From Mimachlamys varia (taxonomy: Eukaryota; Mollusca; Bivalvia; Pectinida; Pectinidae), in the NCBI GenBank assembly GCA_947623455.1, contig OX392527.1, positions 46,048,401 to 46,112,400 on the forward strand: 64,000 nucleotides of DNA, read 5' to 3'. Positions within the stretch are counted from its first letter, which is position 1, and each line of letters begins with the position of its first letter. Made by a program: the position numbers and the translations under genes. Below are positions 36,201 to 51,200 of the stretch, piece after piece. Below the pieces are notes generated by a model that saw nothing but the letters and a program-made list of their open reading frames with translations, was not told the DNA's origin and searched no databases.

Positions 36201-39200
36201 TCTATAGTACTAGTAACACAGAGTTGGAGAATCTACAACAGGGTATTGGTAAGTCTATAGTACTAGTAACACAGAGCTGGAGAATCTACAATAGGGTATT
36301 GGTAAGTCTATAGTACTAGTAACACAGAGTTGGAGAATCTACAACAGGGTATTGGTAAGTCTATAGTACTAGTAACACGGAGCTGGAGAATCTACAACAG
36401 GGTATTGGTAAGTCTATAGTACTAGTAACACGGAGCTGGAGAATCTACAACAGGGTATTGGTAAGTCTATAATACTAGAAACACGGAGCTGGAGAATCTA
36501 CAACAGGGTATTGGTAAGTCTATATTACTAGTAACACAGAGTTGGAGAATCTACAACAGGGTATTGGTAAGTCTATAGTACTAGTAACACAGAGCTGGAG
36601 AATCTACAACAGGGTATTGGTAAGTCTATAATACTAGTAACACAGAGCTGGAGAATCTATAACAGGGTATTGGTAAGTCTATAGTACTAGTAACACAGAG
36701 TTGGAGAATCTACAACAGGGTATTGGTAAGTCTATAGTACTAGTAACACAGAGCTGGAGAATCTACAACAGGGTATTGGTAAGTCTATAATACTAGAAAC
36801 ACGGAGCTGGAGAATCTACAACAGGGTATTGGTAAGTCTATAGTACTAGTAACACAGAGCTGGAGAATCTACAACAGGGTATTGGTAAGTCTATAATACT
36901 AGTAACACAGAGTTGGAGAATCTACAACAGGGTATTGGTAAGTCTATAATACTAGTAACACAGAGCTGGAGAATCTACAACAGGGTATTGGTAAGTCTAT
37001 AGTACTAGTAACACGGAGCTGGAGAATCTACAACAGGGTATTGGTAAGTCTATAATACTAGAAACACGGAGCTGGAGAATCTACAACAGGGTATTGGTAA
37101 GTCTATAGTACTAGTAACACAGAGTTGGAGAATCTACAACAGGGTATTGGTAAGTCTATAGTACTAGTAACACAGAGCTGGAGAATCTACAACAGGGTAT
37201 TGGTAAGTCTATAATACTAGTAACACAGAGCTGGAGAATCTATAACAGGGTATTGGTAAGTCTATAGTACTAGTAACACAGAGTTGGAGAATCTACAACA
37301 GGGTATTGGTAAGTCTATAGTACTAGTAACACAGAGCTGGAGAATCTACAACAGGGTATTGGTAAGTCTATAATACTAGAAACACGGAGCTGGAGAATCT
37401 ACAACAGGGTATTGGTAAGTCTATAGTACTAGTAACACAGAGCTGGAGAATCTACAACAGGGTATTGGTAAGTCTATAATACTAGTAACACAGAGTTGGA
37501 GAATCTACAACAGGGTATTGGTAAGTCTATAATACTAGTAACACAGAGCTGGAGAATCTACAACAGGGTATTGGTAAGTCTATAGTACTAGTAACACGGA
37601 GCTGGAGAATCTACAACAGGGTATTGGTAAGTCTATAGTACTAGTAACACGGAGCTGGAGAATCTACAACAGGGTATTGGTAAGTCTATATTACTAGTAA
37701 CACGGAGCTGGAGAATCTACAACAGGGTATTGGTAAGTCTATAGTACTAGTAACACAGAGTTGGAGAATCTACAACAGGGTATTGGTAAGTCTATAGACT
37801 GTAATATGTAGTACTAGTAACAGGGAGCTAGAGAATCTACAACAGGGTATTGGTAAGTCTATAGACTAATATGTAGCAGTAGTACTATGAAGGTATGAAG
37901 GAAAACAAAATTTTGCTCATGAGCAATGTAATAACTATGAGGAGTTGAAGCATTATGTCAGTACTGCCTCTAATAAACCATTGGGTTAGATGTACATAAA
38001 ACTTTGATATTAATGTAACCTATTAAAGTTGATGTAGTGTTATACTAAATGACTTTCTTTGTGGAAACATTTCCTCTGAAGTGTAGATGCTATGGTCTAT
38101 AACTAAAAGGATTGTTTTAGAGGATGAGAAACAAAAATAAAAACTCACAGAAAAGCAGCTTTTGTACATGTAATTATGTTGTGTGATGTACAGGTAAACT
38201 GCTGGTGGCACAAGCTAAGACTGTGATAGCCATGAAAAAAGCTGTCAACAATGTCCAGGTGAAGATGGTCAAACACAAGGAAAAGGTAAGTGTTGTGAAA
38301 TCTGATGGGGACGGGGGATAGTAAAACAAAAGTAGTATATATGTTATTTGTGATATTCCTAAATGTTATAACATCATCACATTATTTTCCACATTTACGC
38401 CCCAACCCGGTATATATAACTCCATGCAGGATGATACAATGATTATGATGTCACAAATTTACTGCAAGGGTGAAATGAGTGATGTTTCCTTCATTGACCA
38501 TTCTGAATATTCACAAAATATGCAATTGAAAAATGATTTGATAGAGTTTATGAAAATATTCACAATTCTTTCCCATTACATCTGACTTGTATGAAACAGG
38601 AACAAGCTGGTTCTATATAAGTCATATTTAAGAGAAGCATTGTTTGAGATCTTGTGTCCTCAACAACAATGTACCGGGTAGCACAAAATGTTGAAATATA
38701 AATTATATACATGTTTTTGTACACATGTTGAGTATTTCATTTAATTACTTCCTAAACATGCAGGCATACAATTATACTGTTACTGATCATTTTAAAAAAA
38801 GACTGTTCAAGAGAAATGAAAAAAAACACTTTTTGTGTCAACCTAGATTTCAAAATATACCCTTTACATGATTTTATTTTATATATTTGTAAGCCAAGCG
38901 CACACTAAGCGTATGACGAATACAGTATATGTTTATTGTTTAATAATTACAATTATGATGATAATTTGAAATATTTCATTATTTATTGTTAGTATTCAAG
39001 TCTGAGAAATTCCTTGTTGCTTTCACAGTTGATTTCACATCTGAAGTCTGGATACAAAGTGAAGTCCCGAATAAAACCCTGGATGAATGAACAGATCAGG
39101 GCTTTTGAGGTAAAGAAACATGGAGGCAACACATTTCATATAGTAGCTAAATAATAGGAGACAAAAGTCACCTTACCTGAAGGATTAAAACAGGTGACAA

Positions 39201-42200
39201 TTAACAGGTCATTATGAAGAAGAACATTACAATCAAACCTTCTTATCTCGAAGTCCGAGGGACTGTGAGAAAACTTAGAGTTATCGAAGTATTCAAGTTA
39301 AGTGAGTTTGAATATTTAATGTGATCATTGGCTGGGACCAACCAATGCCGGGACCGACGAAATACTTAGAATTAAATGGGATCTTCAAGTTATTCAATTT
39401 CAAGATAACAAGGTTTGAGAACTTGATGTTTACTTGGATGTGACAAAGATTAACATGGTGGGTGTCGTTGATGAAGCAGAAGAAGCTTACTGTTTCGGAA
39501 CACCTGGTCTTGTTCTCTTGTACTTGTACGAGGGTCTGCATGTAAATCTTTCCTTTGAAATTTGACAGGACTATTCAATTCTGTCTGTTTCAAGAGTAAT
39601 TCTACTGTAATTCTGTATGTTGTATGTTCAGTTTAACTTGTAAAGTCAAAGGTGCTTTAAGTAAATGAATTAATAAGTCAAATCAAAGTAGGGGCCATGG
39701 TATGAAATCGTGTGTCATATTTTGGAATGCCATTAGAACGTTTAATAATGAAATCTTTCTTATGCTCCAACACAGATTCTTTGCTCAACCAACTTTCTTT
39801 AGCTAACTTAAATCATATAGTTGTTTAATTGTAAAACATGAACAAATGTCAACAGTATTTAAGTTGAGTTCTCTTCAAAATGTTTCCAGATCATTGACAA
39901 AGTAAGATCACTTTATGAATTTACAACCAGAACAAGAATTATAGTCTTGAGCATAAAATCCACACTTGAGTATGAGAACAGCTTCAAGAAACTGTCATGT
40001 TAAGTCAGTTGCTGATATAGTCTGTAAAGAAGAATTGCAATAGAATTGTATGTAAATACTTATATTATGTGCATTTCAGACGGAATTTGTGGAACAGAAC
40101 CTATGGTCGGCCCATGAAGAGGCTATCAATATATGTGAGGACGGAGGACTCAAGCAGGCCGTCTACTTCCTTAAACGGGATCTCAACTTCCTGAAACAGG
40201 TCAGAAAGCCAGTCTGTTATTACAATCAACCCCAAGGACACATTTGAACTCCTCCAAGTCAAAGATTGGAATAGTTCATTCTGAAATTTCAGGAGTGATT
40301 GAGTTAAAGGGATAGATTTAATGTTGTGTTTAGCAGTTAAGTTCATTGGGTCAAGCACGGTGCCATCCTAGATATCCAGGGGTTACGCTCACCTAATGCT
40401 CTCTGCATCCCTGGAATATGTCATGGCAAAACTGAAGGCACATTCTAATAAAAGAACAATTGCTGGACTGATGCCTGAAAGATTACAAAGCAGCCGCAAC
40501 CGACTCCAAAGCCATTCAATTTTTACCGTTATGTGACCACGAGATTCTTTTGATGTACATCAAAGGGTCGAACCAGTCTTCTTGCCTTGACATCAAGGTG
40601 GCGCACACGAAGCCTTCATTGCCATGACTTATTCCAGGGGTGTAGAGAGCGTAGGTGATCGTAACCCCTGGATATCGAGGATGACAAGGTACTAAACTTT
40701 TAACTCATTCTCCCTTAATATTTCGTATTGAACTATTATAATCATTGAATTGGATGAGTTTCAAATGTGTCTTCAGGGGCATTTTAGTTAAGTTTGATTT
40801 TAAATTTCTTTTAGAGATGTCAATTTAAGCCTCATAATAAATTTAACATTTTATTATTTTTTTTGTCCTTGGCCTGTTGAACATGTTTTTCGATTGAATG
40901 GGAGGTCATGAACTGCTCTACATTGAGCACACACTGGGTATGCTCCATCACTCTGGCCCACATCTGAACCTGCACAATGGTAACAGACATGTGGAAATAC
41001 TCCAGAACTGAAGTATGGTATTTCCTCTGTATTTGCACATGTGAGGTTGGCCCTCACAAACACTTTATCGAGTATGTCCGATATTCTTGGTGCTCTTGTT
41101 GGGTCTTCTGGCTTGAGTTCATTGCCACAAGAGTACTGATAAAGACTTTAAACGTTCATCGCTGGCATCACCTTGTCGAAAGTGCCTGTTTTACTACGCC
41201 CAACAATCACAGACACGTTCGCCGAGCAGTTTGTCTGGGAACAACCATGTTCCCAGATCAATATTGTCGGTTTTTATCGTGGAGTAGAGATTAGCCATGG
41301 TACAAGCCTCTGAAAAACCACCGACAATGTTCAATGCTAGGATTACTGATCCTCCCTTCCTTATTTGTACAGAAATGCGTACCATATTCTCTGTGGCCTC
41401 TGTGAGAAACACACCGTAGATAAATCACGGTCATTTCAACGCTTGCTGGCGTTTGCCTTTATTCAAACATTTTAATGACTTGGGAGACTAACTAGTACAA
41501 ACAACATGCAGACTGGTTTTCCTAAAAAAAATTTCAAATATGGCGGCTGGCGCATTACCAATTATTTTTTTTATTACTTTTACGATAAAATCGGCAATAT
41601 GGTGCCCTAAAATGTGATGCACGCGGGCATCAGAACCAAGTAATTATTATTTTTTGGCCTTATATGGTAGCTGAGCTTCTTTTAAGAATACACCCATAAT
41701 TTGAAATCATCTTTAATACAGATTTCTTAAAGATGGTTTAAGAATAAAGATTGATATATAAAACTTATGTGTATTTTTCTTCCCAGAGAGAAGCAGTCCT
41801 TATCAAAGAGCTGGGCAAAGTGAGACACCCCAAAAGGAAGTTTACATTTGCCTTATGGATCTGGATGCCACAGAATTACATTGTGATGAAAAAGATGGGG
41901 AACCAACAGGAGAGGATTCCTACTGTAGTCATGAATACTCCGAGCCCACCCAACAGCTCATTGACGCTCAGCGAAGGTGACAGGGTAAGGTGTTACTGGC
42001 TTATCGTAGATGTAAAACATAAATATGCTGGATACCGGTACTAGGAAAGGAGTATATTCAGTATAGCATTACATCATGCCCCAGAACATGAGAGAATAAA
42101 ATATTCTGAATGGTGGGTTTATGTTGCATTTTTTAATTCATAAAGAACTAGATTTTTATTTCCTGACATTTGTTTTTGAACTAAATTTCCAAAAAATACA

Positions 42201-45200
42201 TAATATAAACACTAATTGTTTGTGGAAAAATGGTATTTGATCCATTGTTATTGGATTGAAACCTCTGGGAAAGTATATGCGCATTGCGCTTGTACCTGGA
42301 TCTAAGTGACTTTGGTGTATTTGACGGTTCCATTGGCCACACTATTTACTAGAGTTATGGCCCTTTGGAACTTTGTATCTGAAGTGATTTCGGGCATTAT
42401 GTAGAAAATATCAGAACTTTTTTATGTTGTCTTCAATTCCTCTCAAATTTGGTATTTATAATACTCTGAAAAGCAATAATGTCAGAACTTTTTTTGTTTC
42501 CATACCATTATACTTCCTACATTAGATATTCAAGTATTTATCATTGCACTTATACGTTAAAAAATTGGGTTACACTTCAAAATTTGAGTGTGCCATAACA
42601 ACTATGTTTTAAAGTATATGTCCAGATGGTGTGATAAGAAAAAATGCAACTTTTTATCATGTAAATTCACATCCTTTTGAAATTGAATTATTTTGAATGA
42701 GTGCTGATGCTACCTACATTCCCAGGTTGTGAGCTACACTGTAGAGAAACACTATCATCATGTCACGTCTTCACGCTACCCGTTTTGGCGATGGTGGAAC
42801 TACCTTCATCGTACTTGGGCCTGGACTTGGAACGCCGTTTTCCTTCTTGGGGTGAGTTTCTTCCCTTGATTTACTCTTTATTAGTTGAAACATGTAGTTC
42901 AATATAAAAAAAAGTTACTTCCCTGCAAATTTCTTTTATATATGCTTGAAACATTTGAACCTAAAATTCCCATTAGTTTCTGCCATATGATATAAATGTA
43001 TCACAAAATGCTACTATAATACAGTTTATTTTAAGTAATTTTTCCTGTATCATATTTTGAAAATCTTTAAACATTTTTGGATATATTCCAGCAGCTTTTT
43101 AACACAGACTGTTACCGAGTAAGGTGGCAGGGTATTGTTTTTGTCATCTAAATAAATTTGAAGTATTGAACACTGACTATGTGTGTTATTTACAGGTTGT
43201 GATCCCATGGTGTGACTATGTGTGTTATTTACAGGTTGTGATCCCCTGGTGTGACTTTGTGTGTTATTTACAGGTTGTGATCCCCTGGTGTGACTATGTG
43301 TGTTATTTACAGGTTGTGATCCCCTGGTGTGACTATGTGTGTTATTTACAGGTCGTGATCCCCTGGTGTGACTATGTGTGTTATTTACAGGTTGTGATCC
43401 CCTGATGTGACTATGTGTGTTATTTACAGGTTGTGATCCCCTGGTGTGACTATGTGTGTTATTTACAGGTTGTGATCCCCTGGTATGACTATGTGTGTTA
43501 TTTACAGGTTGTGATCCCCTGGTGTGACTATGTGTGTTATTTACAGGTTGTGATCCCCTGGTGTGACTATGTGTGTTATTTACAGGTTGTGATCCCCTGG
43601 TGTGACTATGTGTGTTATTTACAGGTTGTGATCCCCTGGTGTGGCTCCTTCAGTCTGAGGGCACTGTTCAGCATCAAGCCTTTTATACCAGACACCACTC
43701 TAAGTCAGAAGGATGTAAGTTTTATTTATTTATTTCTGGAAGTTTCTCGGTCTTCAATTACAAGCTTCATTGTATTTGACATATTTAATTTACTGTCACA
43801 TATTTATACTACAATAGTACACAAATTCTCATCAGATAAAAATTAGATTCCTTGTCAAAAGTAACCATCAATAATATGAGGTTTAGGGAAAAAAATACAT
43901 TGTCACAAAGATGGAATAACTCTCTCCTTACTTTTCCTTAAACCCTTTCACTTCTGTAGATCATAATGGACCCAGAGTACATGTCTGGTAATGTCTATTA
44001 CATAGAAACATAGGGATGTTTAGTGGCTAGAAATTTAGTTTTATGAATTTCCTGACAGTTGTGAATGCATAAAATTTTGTATTTTACAAACTTTTTGTAC
44101 TTTTGGTAAACAAAAAAAAAACATCCACTCCATTGCTGGATACTGCATTGTCAATGCGGTATGTTTTATTTGAAATCATTACGCATGAGATTGATAAGGT
44201 AACTAATAGAAATTTATAGAGAAACACAGTTTAGACTGTTGGCAATACAAAATTTCTGAGGGCTATTCAACTCTTGTCAAAAATCTACCTGACCCCAGAA
44301 CTCCAGAATAAGTTGCTTCTATCCATGCACTGCAGGTTTTCTTCAATGATTTTGCCTATAAGTTCTTTTCAAATTAAAAAAAAAAATAAAAAATATTGTA
44401 TTTATGGTTGGTACCCCATAACAAAACCTGAAATTTTGGGGTTTAGGAAGATATTTTGCTGAAAACTGTAGGAAAATTGGCTGCTTTTAGTACCTACTAC
44501 ATAGTGTGAAATATCTGCCTGGAAGAGGAAGTTTTGTCTCATTGAGAAATATTTTGTACCATTGTGTTAAATGAAGAAGGACATTTTGAGTATGCTCATT
44601 AATGTGTAAACTTGTGATTGAGAATGATGACTCGGTTCTCACTTTGAAGACTTGATGTTTACTTGGTTGTGACCAAAAATTACATGGCGAGTGTTGTCGA
44701 TGAAGCAGAAGATGCTTACCCTTCCAGAACACCTGGTCTTATTTTCTTGTACTTTTACAAGGTTTTCCATATAGATCTTGATATTTTGCCCCTAGTTTAA
44801 TCGATTTTGAGTTCGGATTATGGTTTTGTTTGATGCTTTGGTATTCTCTAATTTTATATATATTAAAAAGAAAAAAATGTTAATAAAAGACTTGTTTTAA
44901 CATGAACATGATTAATTTAAGAATTGTAGTGACAGAGAGGTAATTAATAGGTATACGTACAATCATTACAGGGAAAGTTGTATCGGAATTCCCGCCACAC
45001 CACCCACACGCTGTGCTCTCGCCTCAGTCGATTGTGGAGCCATGTGTGGGAATCCAGGAAGAAGTTTGAAGATGCTCCTGATCAAGGTTAAAAGTCTAAC
45101 ATTGTCATGCAGCAAAATCAGATGTTTTTTGTGCCAAATATTCTTTAAGGCAAATTTTTAAAGCTTGTCCTGTATCTGAAATCAGATTTATCTTAATCTG

Positions 45201-48200
45201 CTCTAGGCTAACGTAAGGCGATAAAAGAATCTGACATTGTCTTGCCTATGAGTCAGATCATTCTATAGCTCGAAAAGAAGTCTTTGGAAACATAATTAAT
45301 CAGTTGATTTTATATTTATGCATATCTTTTGAAACATAATTAATTAGTTGATTGTATATTTATGCGTATATTTATGCGTATCTTTGGAAACATAATTAAT
45401 CAGTTGATTTTATATTTATGCATATCTTTGGAAACATAATTAATCAGTTGATTTTATATTTATGCATATCCTTTGAAACATAATTAATCAGTTGATTGTA
45501 TATTTATGCGTATCTTTGGAAACATAATTAATCAGTTGATTGTATATTTATGTGTAGGTTTCCTAGGGAAGAGCTTTACGCGCCATATCAACCGCTTCTG
45601 GAACTACGTCCTGAAAGGGGCGTGTGGAACAGTGATTCTAGTCCTCGTCTTCCCGGTCAGCTGTGTACTTGTATCCTCTGCCTCTCTGACAGCAGCTGTA
45701 ACTACTCCACTCTGGTTAGTCATGCTTTTTTAGCAGGTCCATGCTGGAGCCAAATGGCTTATTTATTTTGTTGGGTGTAGGTGGATGCTTAGTTATTGTA
45801 AAGAGAATGTAAGAATCAATGCTATTTACCTGCCTATATTTTCTGTTGTCTTTTCCCCACACAAATGATGCTAATAAAAAGTTTAAAGACCTCCAGTATG
45901 TCTTGTACACAGTTTGACTGTCAGGAGTCTACTGTGGTGTTCTACATTAACTGTTGAGGTCAGTAGAATATTTCATTTCAGGTCTCTGACTACCTGAAAT
46001 TGAAGTGTTTTCCTGACATGGATTTATTTCCACCATGTGCAGAAGTTCTTTGGAAAGTAAAATGATGCTCTTGCTCAGTCCAGTTTGTTGATCAGTAAAA
46101 TTATTAAATTATCTGCTGTGTTTTAAGGTTGCCATGACAACTACCGGTAGCATACTGGTACAGGTACATGGTCAAGCATAGCGCACGTAAACCAAGATGT
46201 CCTTTCTATTCACACTCCCCTAAAAACAATTTAAAATGCCTTTTGTATTTATTTATGAATCTAAAACAGTTTAGGAACATAACACAGAGAATCACACTTT
46301 ATGGCATACAGTATATCATTATAAGAGGGATAACTCTCTCAACTTGTATCACAGTCTTGTGATGTGAAAAAAATCACATTTTGTGCAGGCTATCCTAGCC
46401 CAATAAACCAAACCACCACCGTGGAACTCCCAAGTATGACATGGATATGAAGTATAAATGTGTTATGTATAGGATCTTACATGAGTTTGTATTTCATACA
46501 GGATTTATGAAATAATCAATGTAAGTCTCTGGCCAGTTTAAATAAAACATTTGTTACAGGTTTTACTCGCATGAAATGTTTACACATATAAGATATTTTT
46601 TATGTTATATCAAAATTGAAATACAAAATGTCACCATTTTGACTCCAATGCAGAAGTCAATGAAGTCATGTAATTGTTCTAAGTGTGACGTCACAAGAAC
46701 AATTGAAACTTACTACAGCTAGGGTATATGTAACTAGTTACATATGCCTAATATTACACAGGCAAATTTTACTGAATAACAACAACTAAGTGATAATAAA
46801 TAAGCAGTGTGACATTATGTGGAGTCCACTTTAGTGACCCTGGCAATATTTCTGAGTCCACTTTAGTGACCCTGACAATATTTGTGAGTCCATTTTAGTG
46901 ACCCTGGCAATATTTCTGAGTCCACTTTAGTGACCCTGACAATATTTGTGAGTCCACTTTAGTGACCCTGACAATATTTCTGTATTTTCAGGATGCCGGC
47001 TGTTACCTTATTGGTTCATGTTTTTTTCGTGTGCACTTTTGATTTTGACTCTCCAGGTGAGTGATTGTTGTATTTATAAACTTTAGACATTGAAAACTCT
47101 TTATAATGTAACACTACGTTTTGATTATGTCTAGGGGATTTACTTTTTATACCCCCACTTAGGTAAGGGGGTATATAGTAATCACTTATTCTGTGTGTGT
47201 ATGTGTCCGCGTCTAGTGTACAAGATGTCTCATGAACCCCTGATCCAAGTTGGTCCATATTCACACCATAGTATCACACGGTAAAGGTCTACACCTGAAT
47301 TGATTTTGGTGGTCTTCGGTCAACGTTAAAAGTCAAAGGTCACCATTAACCACTTTGGGAATAAAAAGTTTGCATACAAGATATTGCATGAACCCCTGGT
47401 CCAATTTGGTTTATATTCACACGTAACCAACACCTTAAAGGTCTACACCTGATAAGATTTTGGTGGTGAATGTTAAATGTCAAAGGTCACTGTTGACCAC
47501 ATTGAGAATAAAAAGCGTGTGTACAAGATATCCCGCGAACCCCTGGAAAAATTTGGTTCATATTCACACAATACCATCACACTATAATGTTCTACACCTG
47601 ATTAGATTTTGATGGTCATCGGTCAACATAAAGGTCAAAGGTTACCACTGACCACTTTGGGAAAAAGCTATTTTGTGTACAAGATATCTCATGAACCCCT
47701 GCATAGATTTGTTTCATATTCACACCATAGCATCACACTAACAAGTTCTACACCACTTGACCTTTGGGGTGGGGTGAGAGTGGGGGTATATCTATGTGAG
47801 CCCCTGCTCACTTTGCTTTTAACTTTCTCAAGTAATAAAATTTGCAAAAACAATATTAAAATAAAAAAAAATAAGGTACCTGTATACAAGATAAAGAAAT
47901 TAAAATGCATCCTCTTCAGTTGTATATTATATATATTATAAAACTCTTTCATGACCAGGGGTGTAATATAGGCAAATTCCATCCGAGGGGTTTTCAAATT
48001 TTGTAAAACCCGAGGCTTTGCCACCGGTTTTGCCAAATTTGAAAACCCAGAGGGTGGACTTTCCCCATCTTACACCTTTGGTAATGAATGAGTATTTTTT
48101 CTCTCATATCAACTACCTGAATAAGCTCAAAAACCAAGAAAATATGTTTTGACTGGAAACCATTTTGAAAAATTCAACTTTTTCCTTGAGCTTTTTTGAC

Positions 48201-51200
48201 AAAAACAAATCAGTATTTGTGCAGAAAAATTAATCTCATCTTTCTAATGTTTATGGTTTAATTTTTGTGAAAGGTATTAATTTCATCACATCGTCATTTT
48301 TTGTTAATTGCTATGTAAGATAGATTTTTTTTACATAGCTTTCTTCCATTGGTATCCGACATTGCGAGATATGAGAGAAAAATATATCCTTTCATACTTA
48401 TCTGACTCTGATGTTGAGTTGTACAATGTTCTCTGACAGCCTGGAAAGTGTTTCATGATTTATTGTTTGTCCTTTCAGATGACAGTAATCAATTATTCCT
48501 GATTTTCGAAGCCTTACTAGGAAGGATTGTACTCCAAGGACTGCTCCAGCCGATAGCTGCACTGCTCACAGGGGGCGTCCTCTGTCCGCTAGCCGCCCTA
48601 GCAGTGTCTGTCTGTACGTCTTAACTAGTATAATAGCCTATTTCTCAAAGGCATCTTTATTAAGGAGAACAAATAATAGCCAGTGGCTATTTGTAATCCT
48701 CTTCAAAACAAAAAGATCATTATATTATAATTATGGTGTATCATGTCTCAGCCATAAGGCACTAAGAATAAAAGTTTTGGCATTTTACACAGGTGTTCGT
48801 TTGCAGAGGTAGGATATAAGTAAAAAGGGAAATGCCGGGTACCAAACAGTAATGCCGGTATAGACAGGGTTTTAGAGAGAAAAATCAGGACCTAACAATA
48901 ATGCCGGTATAGACAGGGTTTTAGAGAGAAATATCAGGACCTAACAATAATGCCGGTATAGACAGGGTTTTAGAGAGAAATATCAGGACCTAACAATAAT
49001 GCTGGTATAGACAGGGTTTTAGAGAGAAATATCAGGACCTAACAATAATGCTGGTATAGACTGGGTTTTAGGGGGAAATATCAGGACCTAACAATAATGC
49101 TGGTATAGACAGGGTTTTAGAGGGAAATATCAGAACCTAACAATAATGCTGGTATAGACAGGGTTTTAGAGGGAAATATCAGGACTACAATAATGCCGGT
49201 ATAGACAGGGTTTTAGAGGGAAATATCAGAACCTAACAATAATGCTGGTATAGACAGGGTTTTAGAGGGAAATATCAGAACCTAACAATAATGCCGGTAT
49301 AGACAGGGTTTTAGAGGGAAATATCAGAACCTAACAATAATGCCGGTATAGACATGGTTTTAGAGAGAAATATCAGGACCTAATAATAATGCTGGTATAG
49401 ACAGGGTTTTAGAGGGAAATATCAGGACTACAATAATGCTGGTATAGACAGGGTTTTAGAGGGAAATATCAGGACCTAACAATAATGCTGGTATAGACAT
49501 GGTTTTAGAGAGAAATATCAGGACCTAATAATAATGCTGGTATAGATAGGGTTTTAGAGGGAAATATCAGGACTACAATAATGCTGGTATAGACAGGGTT
49601 TTAGAGGGAAATATCAGGACTACAATAATGCCGGTATAGACAGGGTTTTAGAGGGAAATATCAGGACTACAATAATGCTGGTATAGACAGGGTTTTAGAG
49701 GGAAATATCAGGATCTAACAATAATGCCGGTATAGACAGGGTTTTAGAGGGAAATATCAGAACCTAACAATAATGCCGGTATAGACAGGGTTTTAGAGGG
49801 AAATATCAGAACCTAACAATAATGCCGGTATAGACAGGGTTTTAGAGGGAAATATCAGGACTACAATAATGCTGGTATAGACAGGGTTTTAGAGGGAAAT
49901 ATCAGTACCTAACAATAATGCCGGTATAGACAGGGTTTTAGAGGGAAATATCAGTACCTAACAATAATGCCGGCATAGACAGGGTTTTAGAGAGAAAAAT
50001 CACGACCTAACAATAATGCCGGTATAGACAGGGTTTTAGAGGGAAATATTAGGACTACAATAATGCTGGTATAGACAGGGTTTTAGAGGGAAATATCAGG
50101 ACCTAACAATAATGCTGGTATAGACATGGTTTTAGAGAGAAATATCAGGACCTAATAATAATGCTGGTATAGATAGGGTTTTAGAGGGAAATATCAGGAC
50201 TACAATAATGCTGGTATAGACAGGGTTTTAGAGGGAAATATCAGGACTACAATAATGCCGGTATAGACAGGGTTTTAGAGGGAAATATCAGGACTACAAT
50301 AATGCTGGTATAGACAGGGTTTTAGAGGGAAATATCAGGATCTAACAATAATGCCGGTATAGACAGGGTTTTAGAGGGAAATATCAGAACCTAACAATAA
50401 TGCCGGTATAGACAGGGTTTTAGAGGGAAATATCAGAACCTAACAATAATGCCGGTATAGACAGGGTTTTAGAGGGAAATATCAGGACTACAATAATGCT
50501 GGTATAGACAGGGTTTTAGAGGGAAATATCAGTACCTAACAATAATGCCGGTATAGACAGGGTTTTAGAGGGAAATATCAGTACCTAACAATAATGCCGG
50601 CATAGACAGGGTTTTAGAGAGAAAAATCACGACCTAACAATAATGCCGGTATAGACAGGGTTTTAGAGGGAAATATTAGGACTACAATAATGCTGGTATA
50701 GACAGGGTTTTAGAGGGAAATATCAGGATCTAACAATAATGCTGGTATAGACAGGGTTTTAGAGGGAAATATCAGAACCTAACAATAATGCCGGTATAGA
50801 CAGGGTTTTAAAGGGAAATATCAGTACCTAACAATAATGCCGGTATAGACAGGGTTTTAGAGAGAAAAATCACGACCTAACAATAATGCTGGTATAGACA
50901 GGGTTTTAGAGGGAAATATTAGGACTACAATAATGCTGGTATAGACAGGGTTTTAGAGGGAAATATCAGGACTACAATAATGCTGGTATAGACAGGGTTT
51001 TAGAGAGAAATATCAGAACCTAACAATAATGCTGGTATAGACAGGGTTTTAGAGGGAAATATCAGAACCTAACAATAATGCCGGTATAGACAGGGTTTTA
51101 GAGGGAAATATCAGAACCTTACAATAATGCCGGTATAGACAGGGTTTTAGAGGGAAATATCAGAACCTAACAATAATGCTGGTATAGACATGGTTTTAGA

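Noticed and set aside
36143..37866. CRISPR array
   Set aside because: Repeats are contiguous with no unique spacers, lie inside a eukaryotic gene and copy an exon end.
43124..43846. A separate gene of VVIPWCDYVCYLQ repeats
   Set aside because: The repeat is explained by duplication of the exon 18 acceptor; the ORF has no own start context and is broken by TGA in one unit.
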